From Blastocatellia bacterium (GTDB taxonomy: Bacteria > Acidobacteriota > Blastocatellia > Pyrinomonadales > Pyrinomonadaceae): DNA of 5,430 nt. Below, one piece after another: positions 1 to 5,430 of this stretch; within the stretch, counting starts at the first letter, position 1; every line of letters begins with the position of its first letter. The notes beneath the pieces are model-generated. The model was not told where the DNA came from, searched no databases, and saw only the letters and a program-made list of their open reading frames with translations. The DNA is taken from assembly GCA_003175865.1 (NCBI GenBank), contig PSRF01000419.1, positions 1 to 5,430 on the forward strand. The letters are read 5' to 3'. The position numbers were made by a program, and so were the translations under genes.

Positions 1-804
1 CCCGTCCAAACTTCTCCCGCCATTGAAGTCAAGGAGCCAGCGGCAACGTCTAACAACGAAGATTTAGAGTCATTTCTCCTCCGCCTTGGACCCGCACTTT
101 CGTACTACGACGTATTGCAGGTCGCCTCAACGGCCACACCCGAAGAAATTAAGAAGTCATATTACGACTTAGCGCGCAAGTATCATCCTGACAGGTTTCG
201 CAAGGACAGCGATGCTGACCAACAGGCACGAATAGACTCAGCCTTCGCGAAGATCACACAGGCATATGACACGCTGCGTGATCCGCGTTCGCGTTCAACA
301 TACGATTCAAAACTCCAGGCGCAAGCGCGAGCCAAAACTCTAAGGGACTCCGCCCCGGCGGCCTTTGGCGCGAATGCGCCACCGCCACCGCTGGAGCACG
401 TTGCGACTGCCGAGGAGAAGCCTCAAGAATCAAGCATTCCGTTATCAGATGTCGAACGGGCCGAAACCAGCTTTAAGGACGGTTTCGCAGCAAAACAATT
501 GGGGCAAATCAATACTGCGATCGGCATGTTCTCAACTGCGGCGCGGCTGGTGCCCACTGACGCTCGATATCGTGCGTACTATGGTCAGGCACTCGCTGCA
601 CACCCAGGCTCGCGAAGGCTGGCAGAAGTTGAGTTGCTGGCTGCGGTGAAGCTAGATCCGAAGAATGCAGAATACCGTCTGATGATTGCTGAGTTATATC
701 GTGACCTGGGGTTTGCCGTCCGTGCACGGAGCGAGTTGGAGAAGGTGCTCAGTACCACTCCCAATAATCAAAAAGCAAGGGAGCTGTTACGAACATTAAA
801 ATAG
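1..804 (+). CDS. J-domain (DnaJ-like) protein with C-terminal TPR repeats, 5' end outside window
   Basis: This is the last 267 codons of a longer gene; the frame is open to the left edge. The first possible start codon, a TTG at 115, lies inside the J domain: the typical YYDVLQV opening is encoded at 103-123, before it. The true start is therefore off the window. The J domain spans about 100-315, with the HPD motif that stimulates Hsp70 (DnaK) ATPase at 184-192 and an ending of the usual DPxxRxxYD form. There is no G/F region and no zinc finger, so it is a class C J-protein rather than DnaJ itself. A proline/alanine-rich linker follows, then about three TPR-like helical repeats (about 460-800) suited to protein binding. 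It probably recruits DnaK to a specific client or complex. In Acidobacteriota such proteins can carry an N-terminal DUF4388/PATAN domain; that part cannot be seen here. The domain call is firm and the client is unknown. Confidence 0.9.
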   Translation, partial: PVQTSPAIEVKEPAATSNNEDLESFLLRLGPALSYYDVLQVASTATPEEIKKSYYDLARKYHPDRFRKDSDADQQARIDSAFAKITQAYDTLRDPRSRSTYDSKLQAQARAKTLRDSAPAAFGANAPPPPLEHVATAEEKPQESSIPLSDVERAETSFKDGFAAKQLGQINTAIGMFSTAARLVPTDARYRAYYGQALAAHPGSRRLAEVELLAAVKLDPKNAEYRLMIAELYRDLGFAVRARSELEKVLSTTPNNQKARELLRTLK

Positions 805-873
805 CGCCGCACATCTGCTGGTTTGCTAGCCCACGTCGCGTTGTGTTGAAATTGAACCATCCAAGCAGAACCT

Positions 874-1554
874 ATGTCCGCACTCAAACTCAACGATCTG
901 ATTGACAAGGATGCGAGTGAAGTCTTCGAGAAGCTCGCTACTACGACAGATCGCTTTGAACGTTACGACAATCCGCACGCCCAACGTATCGCAGTTATCG
1001 CTGACGAGATTGGTAAGTTGTTTCATCTTGCCAAACATGATCGGGGGTCTTTACGTACAGCTGCACTCCTTCATGATATCGGCGAAGTGGCAATGGAACG
1101 CGAGTACATTCAACGCGCGAGTTCGATCACTGACGAAGAACGAATTGACCTTGCGCGTCATCCAGTCATTGGGGAACGGGAAGCATCGCGCGTAGGAGCG
1201 GACAGGGCGGCGCAACTGATCGTACGTTGGCATCATGAATGGTGGAACGGCACAGGCTATCCTGATGCTCTTCGACGAGAAGAAATCCCGCTGGCTGCTC
1301 GCATTCTTCGGCTCGCCGATTCGTACGCTGCGTTGACTGACCTGCGACCTTTTCGACCAGCGATGACAACCCGCTCGGCGCGAAGGGAAATTGCACAACG
1401 TGCGGGTTTGGAGTTCGATCCCGCAGTGGTGAAGACGTTCTTGTCGCTCGAAAGCTTCCCCGAACTTGATTCGTTCGAAAATGATGAGTTCCAGGTTGAA
1501 ATCAAGGCACAGGGCTCCTCAAGTTGGGATCTCTTTTCATCTATTGATAGGTAG
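874..1554 (+). CDS. Stand-alone HD-GYP-type metal-dependent phosphohydrolase
   Basis: A 226-residue protein consisting almost entirely of one HD-GYP-like domain (about residues 15-195) with a short acidic tail. The expected metal ligands are present in order: H35, H67-D68 in HDIG, H96 in HPVIG, H120-H121 in HHEWWNGTGYP, and D149 in LADSY. The GYP signature is at 128-130, followed by a typical RPFRPAM segment. HD-GYP enzymes usually hydrolyse cyclic di-GMP, and some act on other cyclic dinucleotides. Two usually conserved positions differ: the lysine after HDxG is E71, and the second Asp of the DxxDAL motif is A152. Activity or substrate may be altered. There is no receiver or sensor domain, so any regulation comes from expression or partners. 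ATG at 874 is the first start after an in-frame TGA at 853; its ribosome binding site is weak. It lies 69 bases after the J-protein gene and is coupled to the next gene. Confidence 0.88.
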   Translation: MSALKLNDLIDKDASEVFEKLATTTDRFERYDNPHAQRIAVIADEIGKLFHLAKHDRGSLRTAALLHDIGEVAMEREYIQRASSITDEERIDLARHPVIGEREASRVGADRAAQLIVRWHHEWWNGTGYPDALRREEIPLAARILRLADSYAALTDLRPFRPAMTTRSARREIAQRAGLEFDPAVVKTFLSLESFPELDSFENDEFQVEIKAQGSSSWDLFSSIDR

Positions 1555-1557
1555 AGG
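1553..1557 (+). promoter_or_regulatory. Ribosome binding site overlapping the upstream stop codon
   Basis: The sequence AGAGG ends five bases before the ATG at 1563, and its first two bases are the last two of the TAG stop (1552-1554) of the HD-GYP gene. This fixes the start of the methyltransferase-like gene and means ribosomes ending the first gene uncover or reload at the second, an arrangement that usually gives coupled, co-ordinated translation. Confidence 0.7.
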
Positions 1558-1562
1558 CACTA

Positions 1563-2489
1563 ATGGAGTTTGCTAACGGTTGGCTTTCATTTGAACTCAG
1601 TGTCTTGCGTCGGCTCAGGTTTGGCTCGGTCGCACTACCTTTCACGGGCGAACCCGACCTTGGCGTGCAATTGAAGCGTTGGAAAGTTCGCGTGGCTGCG
1701 AACGATCCGATGATTTGGTCTCACACCAAAGCGACTGCGCTTGTCGAAAACTACAGTGAACACCTTAACGAAGACGACCTCTACAGACTGCTTGATGACG
1801 CCTACGTTCCGCGCGAAAAACTAGACAATCCGGGATTGCTAAAGTTTTTTAATGAGGTTGATGCGTGGTGGTTTGACAATCTCAGGTTCAACGCAGAAAG
1901 CCTGGAACCGTATAAACGTGCGCTGGCACTGACCACGGGGATGATGGTTGGGGACTATGTGCTTTCCTTCAACGAGGCAACGAGAGATCTCCGCGAACCG
2001 TTTTCGCTTTCAAAGTCTTTTCAGCTCGCGCTTGAATCACTTCCGCTTGCCTTTGATAACGAGATGAGAAACAGCAGCACAAATCAGGATGTGCGATCGT
2101 TTGTCGCCGAGCGTCAGCATACAGATCTGCTGTTTCTTCGTCTGCCTGCTCCCCTCACCCAAACAGCGAAGAGAGATCCAGTTAGTACCTGGCGCGAAGA
2201 GTGGTTGCGGGGCGGTGATGAGTTTTGGTTAGAACTTGAAAGGGAGCGCGGAGCAAAACTTGGCTCGCGCGTACAAAGCAAACAGCAATATCTTGGCTTC
2301 GTCGAAGATCTGCTTCACACGGCCGCGCACATTCACGCATGGGCCATAGCGCACACGGAAAATGGGTTTATTTCAAACGATGAATTAGTTGAGGTGATCG
2401 GGAAGGTTCGAAAGGTGGAGGCTGTCTACTCGAAAGATTTTTCAGATCTATTAGGAGTCCGCGCGTCGGTCGTAGTTGCGCGCAGCTAG
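1563..2489 (+). CDS. D12-class adenine methyltransferase-like protein, probably catalytically inactive
   Basis: A 308-residue protein, close to the usual length of D12-class (Dam-type) N6-adenine DNA methyltransferases. Three blocks match that fold in order. Residues 25-38 (LPFTG...G...LK) resemble SAM-binding motif I. Residues 46-63 (AND...S...A..EN) resemble the acidic SAM-contact strand. Residues 260-285 (a strand, then NGFIS.DEL....GKV.KV) resemble the C-terminal 'SYN..G.iS.eEL' block. Where the catalytic D-P-P-Y is expected, after a 'DLLFL' strand at 188-192, the sequence reads RLPAP. The motif I second glycine region is also altered (GEPDLG). Seen: a full-length open frame with a good ribosome binding site. 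Known: DPPY is needed for N6-adenine methylation. Inferred: a repurposed or inactive SAM-fold or DNA-binding protein. No signal peptide or membrane segment is visible. The match was made by eye without a search, so the family call is moderate; an unrelated hypothetical protein remains possible. Confidence 0.55.
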   Translation: MEFANGWLSFELSVLRRLRFGSVALPFTGEPDLGVQLKRWKVRVAANDPMIWSHTKATALVENYSEHLNEDDLYRLLDDAYVPREKLDNPGLLKFFNEVDAWWFDNLRFNAESLEPYKRALALTTGMMVGDYVLSFNEATRDLREPFSLSKSFQLALESLPLAFDNEMRNSSTNQDVRSFVAERQHTDLLFLRLPAPLTQTAKRDPVSTWREEWLRGGDEFWLELERERGAKLGSRVQSKQQYLGFVEDLLHTAAHIHAWAIAHTENGFISNDELVEVIGKVRKVEAVYSKDFSDLLGVRASVVVARS

Positions 2490-2671
2490 GGATTCAATTG
2501 TAACCGATGTTGTGAGAAGAAGCATTTATCATTGATCATATGACATTTAAGAGTGCCACTTCATCGGCCAGAATTGCCAACGAAGAAGATCGGAAATAAA
2601 AAGTGATAAATGTCCGATGATCATTGATAAATAGATCTCTAGCTTCGTTCACCTCCGACCCAAACCATAAA
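2490..2671. other. Convergent intergenic gap
   Basis: This AT-rich stretch lies between the ends of two converging genes. It contains the large inverted repeat at 2524-2632 and repeated tgataaat words. No G+C-rich stem followed by a T run was found for either strand, so no classical intrinsic terminator can be named although both transcription units should end here. No short open frame with a credible ribosome binding site is apparent. Confidence 0.6.
2524..2632. repeat. Large imperfect inverted repeat (26-base arms, 57-base spacer)
   Basis: The left arm 2524-2549 and the reverse complement of the right arm 2607-2632 agree at 23 of 26 positions. The outer 16 bases differ at one position, two mismatches follow, then eight bases match. 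Each arm contains the palindrome tgatca. The arms are A+T-rich and there is no T run next to them, so this does not look like an ordinary intrinsic terminator. It could fold in RNA from either direction, mark the ends of a tiny non-autonomous element, or be paired protein-binding sites. The spacer shows nothing recognisable. Confidence 0.75.
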
Positions 2672-3412
2672 CTACTTCTTAGCCTTCGATACAAACCGGT
2701 ATCCGACTCCTCGAACCGTGAGTAGATGTCGTGGTCGTGATGGTTCGTCCTCGAGGTACTTTCTAAGGCGCACAATAAAATTGTCGATGGCACGCGTGTC
2801 TGTGTCCTCACGCAGTCCCCATACATCGTTGAGTATTGCGCTGCGCGAAACAATCTTGCCATCGTGTTTAATCAAGTACCGCAACAAGTCGGCCTCCATC
2901 ACAGTCAAATGAACGGTTTGCGGACCGGAATGTAACTCGAGTGCCTTAAAATCAATTGTCTTGCCATCAAACTGAAAGATGTCTGGTCCGGGAGCCGCCG
3001 CTGTGCCTGTTCGCTTTTCGCCAGTTATGTGTTGCTGAAACCATTCGCGCCGTCTCAATAACGCATTGATTCTGGCAAGTAATACACTGAGATCGAAAGG
3101 CTTCGCGAGATAATCGTCTGCGCCTGCTTCGAACCCCTTCAGCACATCGTCAGCCGAACCCCGGGCGGTCAACATTAGTATCGGAACAAATTGACCCGAA
3201 GCTCGCAGTTGTGTAGCCAACGTAAAGCCATTCATGCCCGGTAACATGACGTCTAAGACAACGGCATCGTAAGTTTTTTGCTGGTCCATCAACAGCGGCA
3301 ACGCCGACTCTGCGTCCGCAACGGCCTCGACGTTGTAGCCTTCAGCCTCCAGGTTGTAACGCAACCCATCGGCAAGGTGCTTCTCATCTTCGACGATTAG
3401 TACTCGACTCAT
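2672..3412 (-). CDS. OmpR/PhoB-family response regulator
   Basis: A 246-residue transcription factor with an N-terminal receiver domain (about 1-118) and a C-terminal winged-helix DNA-binding domain (about 150-243). The acidic pocket (E8, D9), phospho-acceptor D54 (VLDVMLPGMNG), T82 and K104 (KPF) are all present, so it should accept phosphate normally. The DNA-binding half shows the typical LT..E..LL..L opening, the DTRAIDNFIVRLRKYLE recognition-helix region and the VRGVGYRF wing. The chosen ATG gives the standard MSRVLIVEDE start. The frame stays open upstream to 3502, but that would add about 30 residues overlapping the kinase gene with no domain counterpart. The start codon is one base from the kinase stop (TGA-A-ATG), so translation is probably coupled and the two form a cognate pair. 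Target genes cannot be read from the sequence; the neighbouring desaturase is a candidate. Confidence 0.95.
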   Translation of the reverse strand: MSRVLIVEDEKHLADGLRYNLEAEGYNVEAVADAESALPLLMDQQKTYDAVVLDVMLPGMNGFTLATQLRASGQFVPILMLTARGSADDVLKGFEAGADDYLAKPFDLSVLLARINALLRRREWFQQHITGEKRTGTAAAPGPDIFQFDGKTIDFKALELHSGPQTVHLTVMEADLLRYLIKHDGKIVSRSAILNDVWGLREDTDTRAIDNFIVRLRKYLEDEPSRPRHLLTVRGVGYRFVSKAKK

Positions 3413-3413
3413 T

Positions 3414-4313
3414 TCAAGAAATACGTGGTAATTGAACGGTGAACGTACTTCCATGACCAAGGCCCGGGCTTTCGGCGAATACTCGCCCGCCATGTTTTTC
3501 AACTACGGAGCGAACTATGTACAAGCCAAGCCCAGTGCCCTTCACGCGCGCCATAAAACGTCCCGGCACGCGATAGAACCGCTTAAAGATCCGTTTCAAC
3601 TGAGCGCTGGGAATTCCTATGCCTTTATCAGCAACACGTACCGCCACTCGTTTCTCGTCAATGGGACTCACGGAAACGGAAACTTTGACATCGTCGTCGG
3701 AATACTTCACTGCGTTGTCGATCAAATTCGAGAATGCTGCCCGCAGCTCATCAGCATCGCCCGCAACGCAAATCGGGTCACTTAACGGCGCCTCGAAAAA
3801 CATCAGATGATTGTCACTTAGACCATAACGAACTCGAGCCAGTTCAAGACATTCACGCGCAATGTCGTTGACATCGATTATTGAGTTTGAAATCCGACGC
3901 CGGCGATGGCCTGTTCTACCAGCTCGCAGGACTTGCTCGACAGTGCCCAACAATCGATCACTGTCGGCCAGCATGATGTTGTAGAACTCTTTGCGCTGGT
4001 CTTCGTTTACATCGCGTGTCTTGAGTGTCTCTAGATACAGGCGAATGGAGGCGATTGGGGTCTTCAGTTCGTGGGTGACAGCGTTGATGAAGGCGTCGTG
4101 CTGCTCGTTGCGTCGAATCTCTCTAATCAGGAATGTTGTGTTTATGACGAGACCAAAGATGATTAGGAAAAAGAAGATTATACCGAGGACAAGCAGCGCT
4201 ACTTCACGCCAGTTGAGCAGAATCCAACCGACGTTCAGCGCAATTGCGAGTGCCACCAAACAGGCACTCAACGATACCCAAAATATAGTCTTCCGTCGGC
4301 CGCTGACTCGCAC
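3414..4313 (-). CDS. Intramembrane-type sensor histidine kinase (HisKA/HATPase_c)
   Basis: A 299-residue membrane kinase. A basic N-terminus (RRK) is followed by two membrane segments, about residues 9-33 and 38-63, joined by only about four residues, so there is essentially no extracytoplasmic sensor domain. After a short linker comes the H-box with phospho-acceptor H81 (VTHELKTPIASI). The ATP-binding domain has the N-box N200 (NLIDNAVKYS), G1 DKGIGIP at 229-235, an F-box around 242-247 and G2 GTGLGL at 259-264; all catalytic motifs look intact. No HAMP or PAS domain is visible. It should phosphorylate the response regulator encoded one base downstream. The start is a GTG; an in-frame TGA at 4340-4338 blocks any longer version. 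No clear ribosome binding site precedes it, and a 30-bp hairpin ends 11 bases upstream. The signal is unknown; membrane state is plausible given the architecture and the upstream desaturase. Confidence 0.93.
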   Translation of the reverse strand: MRVSGRRKTIFWVSLSACLVALAIALNVGWILLNWREVALLVLGIIFFFLIIFGLVINTTFLIREIRRNEQHDAFINAVTHELKTPIASIRLYLETLKTRDVNEDQRKEFYNIMLADSDRLLGTVEQVLRAGRTGHRRRRISNSIIDVNDIARECLELARVRYGLSDNHLMFFEAPLSDPICVAGDADELRAAFSNLIDNAVKYSDDDVKVSVSVSPIDEKRVAVRVADKGIGIPSAQLKRIFKRFYRVPGRFMARVKGTGLGLYIVRSVVEKHGGRVFAESPGLGHGSTFTVQLPRIS

Positions 4314-4324
4314 GATGGAGATTT

Positions 4325-4407
4325 TGTCCGATAAGCTTCAGCTTGTCGATGACTTGCCCCAGTTTGCACCGCGAAGCAGTCATCGACAAGCTGAAGCATA
4401 TCGGACA
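4325..4407. repeat. Near-perfect 30-bp inverted repeat / hairpin between desaturase and kinase genes
   Basis: Arms 4325-4354 and 4378-4407 pair at 29 of 30 positions; the only mismatch is A4334 with A4398. The spacer is 23 bases. The structure begins four bases after the desaturase stop codon and ends 11 bases before the kinase GTG, filling nearly the whole 97-base gap. Neither side has a T run, so a classical intrinsic terminator is doubtful. As RNA it would be very stable. It could protect the 3' end of desaturase mRNA, lower read-through into the kinase, hinder kinase translation, or be a mobile repetitive palindrome. Confidence 0.9.
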
Positions 4408-4411
4408 TTTG

Positions 4412-5263
4412 CTACGCAGCTTTACGCAGCCCGTAGTCCTCGCTGGATGCAATTTGTTCCTTGCTGACTAGCTTGATCGATTTCGCGAGACCCAACAATT
4501 GGAGCGCTCGGATGCCGATCCAGTTTATGTCGAGCTCATACCACATGAGTCCGTGGCGCGCGGCCCTTGGAAATGCATGATGATTGTTGTGCCAACCTTC
4601 TCCGAACGTCAGTAGTGCAACCCACCAGCTGTTCGTCGAATCGTCTGAGGTCGCAAAACGTCGACTGCCCCAAAGGTGTGTTGCTGAGTTCACCAACCAG
4701 GTGACATGCAAACCATAGACTACACGGAAGAACACCCCCCACAGGACAGCTGTCCAGCCACCAATTGCCAATAGAACAAGACCGGAGATCACGAGTGGCA
4801 AGAAATACAAGCGATTCAACCAAACATGCACTGGGTCCTTCATAAGGTCTGGTCCATAACGCCGCATGACATGTTCAGGATGTTGTTGTGAGGTTCCACG
4901 TAAGATCCAGCCGACGTGCGACCACCAAACACCTTCACGTGGTGAATGTGGATCGGCTGGCTGTTCAGTGAAAGCATGATGAATGCGGTGGGTGACGACC
5001 CAATTGATAGCGCCACCCTCAAGCGCCAACATTCCACATAACGTTAGAACGTATTCCACCCATTTTGGAGTCTGAAAGCCGCGGTGAGTTAGGAGTCGGT
5101 GAAAGCCTATCCCAATGCCCAAACTACCCGAAACCCAATTTAGCATCAGCGAAACGACCAGCCATTTCCAACTAAAAACAAAAAACGCGAAAACCGCGAG
5201 GACATGAAAGATCGATAGAAAGATTGCGGTGTGCCAGTTAATACCCTTGTTTTGGTTGTGCAT
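4412..5263 (-). CDS. Membrane fatty-acid (acyl-CoA/acyl-lipid delta-9 type) desaturase
   Basis: A 283-residue integral-membrane di-iron desaturase of the type 1 fatty-acid desaturase family, which introduces a cis double bond into acyl chains using O2 and an electron donor. All histidine boxes are present: HRLLTH at 55-60, HRIHH at 92-96, HNNHH at 225-229, plus the extra NSATH (N192-H196) typical of stearoyl-CoA desaturase-like enzymes. The conserved DPHS follows the second box. Hydrophobic pairs at about 12-53 and 150-193 fit the usual four-helix topology with boxes in the cytoplasm. There is no fused cytochrome b5 or ferredoxin domain, so electrons must come from elsewhere. Length is slightly short but normal for bacterial members. 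The ATG has a good GGAG site five bases upstream. The exact substrate (acyl-CoA or phospholipid) and the double-bond position cannot be read from sequence. It lies upstream of, and in line with, the two-component genes. Confidence 0.95.
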   Translation of the reverse strand: MHNQNKGINWHTAIFLSIFHVLAVFAFFVFSWKWLVVSLMLNWVSGSLGIGIGFHRLLTHRGFQTPKWVEYVLTLCGMLALEGGAINWVVTHRIHHAFTEQPADPHSPREGVWWSHVGWILRGTSQQHPEHVMRRYGPDLMKDPVHVWLNRLYFLPLVISGLVLLAIGGWTAVLWGVFFRVVYGLHVTWLVNSATHLWGSRRFATSDDSTNSWWVALLTFGEGWHNNHHAFPRAARHGLMWYELDINWIGIRALQLLGLAKSIKLVSKEQIASSEDYGLRKAA

Positions 5264-5430
5264 CGATACTCCGTCATTTTTATTTCACGATCACTCTCGC
5301 AATCGAATGCCTGCATCCTAACAAAGGGTGATCGCGCTTGTTGTAATAGTTATGTAAGTGGGCAGTTTAGATAGGAAATCCGAAATTAGTTGAGGATCAA
5401 CGGTATACAGCCCAGATAGTCCTTTAGTAG
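5264..5430 (-). promoter_or_regulatory. Desaturase upstream region with ribosome binding site
   Basis: On the minus strand, GGAG (5272-5269) precedes the desaturase ATG by five bases and supports that start. A 7-bp perfect inverted repeat (cgatcac at 5288-5294, gtgatcg at 5328-5334) flanks a 33-base spacer in the probable leader. It may form a hairpin or be chance. No convincing -35/-10 pair was found, though the promoter should lie here because no gene is visible up to the window edge. Confidence 0.5.

Noticed and set aside
115..804. Starting the J-domain protein at the TTG at 115
   Set aside because: It would remove the first part of J-domain helix I (YYDVL at 103-117), and the frame is open to position 1; the gene simply begins outside the window.
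2524..2632. Bidirectional intrinsic terminator
   Set aside because: The stem is A+T-rich, the spacer is 57 bases and no T tract adjoins the arms; possible but not supported.
3413..3502. A longer N-terminus for the response regulator
   Set aside because: The extra 30 residues overlap the kinase coding region, match no receiver-domain structure, and the ATG at 3412 gives the canonical receiver start.
4325..4407. Intrinsic (Rho-independent) terminator of the desaturase gene
   Set aside because: The stem is far longer than usual and no T run follows it on either strand, so it is listed as an inverted repeat of unknown role.
4204..4452. Small protein encoded across the hairpin on the minus strand
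   Set aside because: It overlaps the desaturase end and kinase start in another frame, has no ribosome binding site or recognisable domain, and reads through the palindrome.
5288..5334. Operator for a fatty-acid regulator upstream of the desaturase
   Set aside because: The arms are only 7 bp with a 33-base spacer and resemble no operator I can name; chance is plausible.
5335..5430. Sigma-70 promoter for the desaturase
   Set aside because: Several TA-rich hexamers occur, but none pairs with a good -35 at 16-18 bases.

Overview
The window carries six protein genes and a few intergenic structures. There are no RNA genes, CRISPR arrays, transposase genes or integrases. Base composition is balanced. 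The gene families, and the wording of the histidine kinase in particular, feel most like Acidobacteriota (Blastocatellia-type soil bacteria). That placement is an impression from recalled family sequences, not a computed match. A cytoplasmic-membrane desaturase and HisKA/OmpR-type two-component genes make it clearly bacterial.

Positions 1-2489 (+ strand): the 3' part of a J-domain/TPR protein gene runs in from beyond the left edge. A stand-alone HD-GYP-type phosphohydrolase follows. Last comes a 308-residue protein that looks like a D12-class (Dam-like) adenine methyltransferase without its catalytic DPPY motif. The HD-GYP and methyltransferase-like genes are tightly spaced, and the second gene's ribosome binding site overlaps the first gene's stop codon, so they are probably translated together.

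Positions 2490-2671: a convergent intergenic gap dominated by a large imperfect inverted repeat (two 26-base arms). It also holds copies of a short motif spaced about two helical turns apart.

Positions 2672-5263 (- strand): in transcription order, a type 1 membrane fatty-acid desaturase, a 97-base gap almost filled by a near-perfect 30-bp hairpin, an intramembrane-type sensor histidine kinase, and an OmpR/PhoB-family response regulator. The kinase stop and regulator start are one base apart. The order desaturase-kinase-regulator recalls the Bacillus des-desK-desR membrane-fluidity circuit, but both signalling proteins belong to different families. A membrane-sensing role is therefore a hypothesis resting on gene order and on a kinase that has almost nothing outside the membrane.

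Positions 5264-5430: upstream region of the desaturase, with a good ribosome binding site and a small inverted repeat but no confident promoter.

The least ordinary items are the apparently catalytically dead methyltransferase-like protein coupled to an HD-GYP enzyme, the long hairpin just before the kinase start, and an 11-base word shared between that hairpin and the inverted repeat at the far end of the two-component genes.
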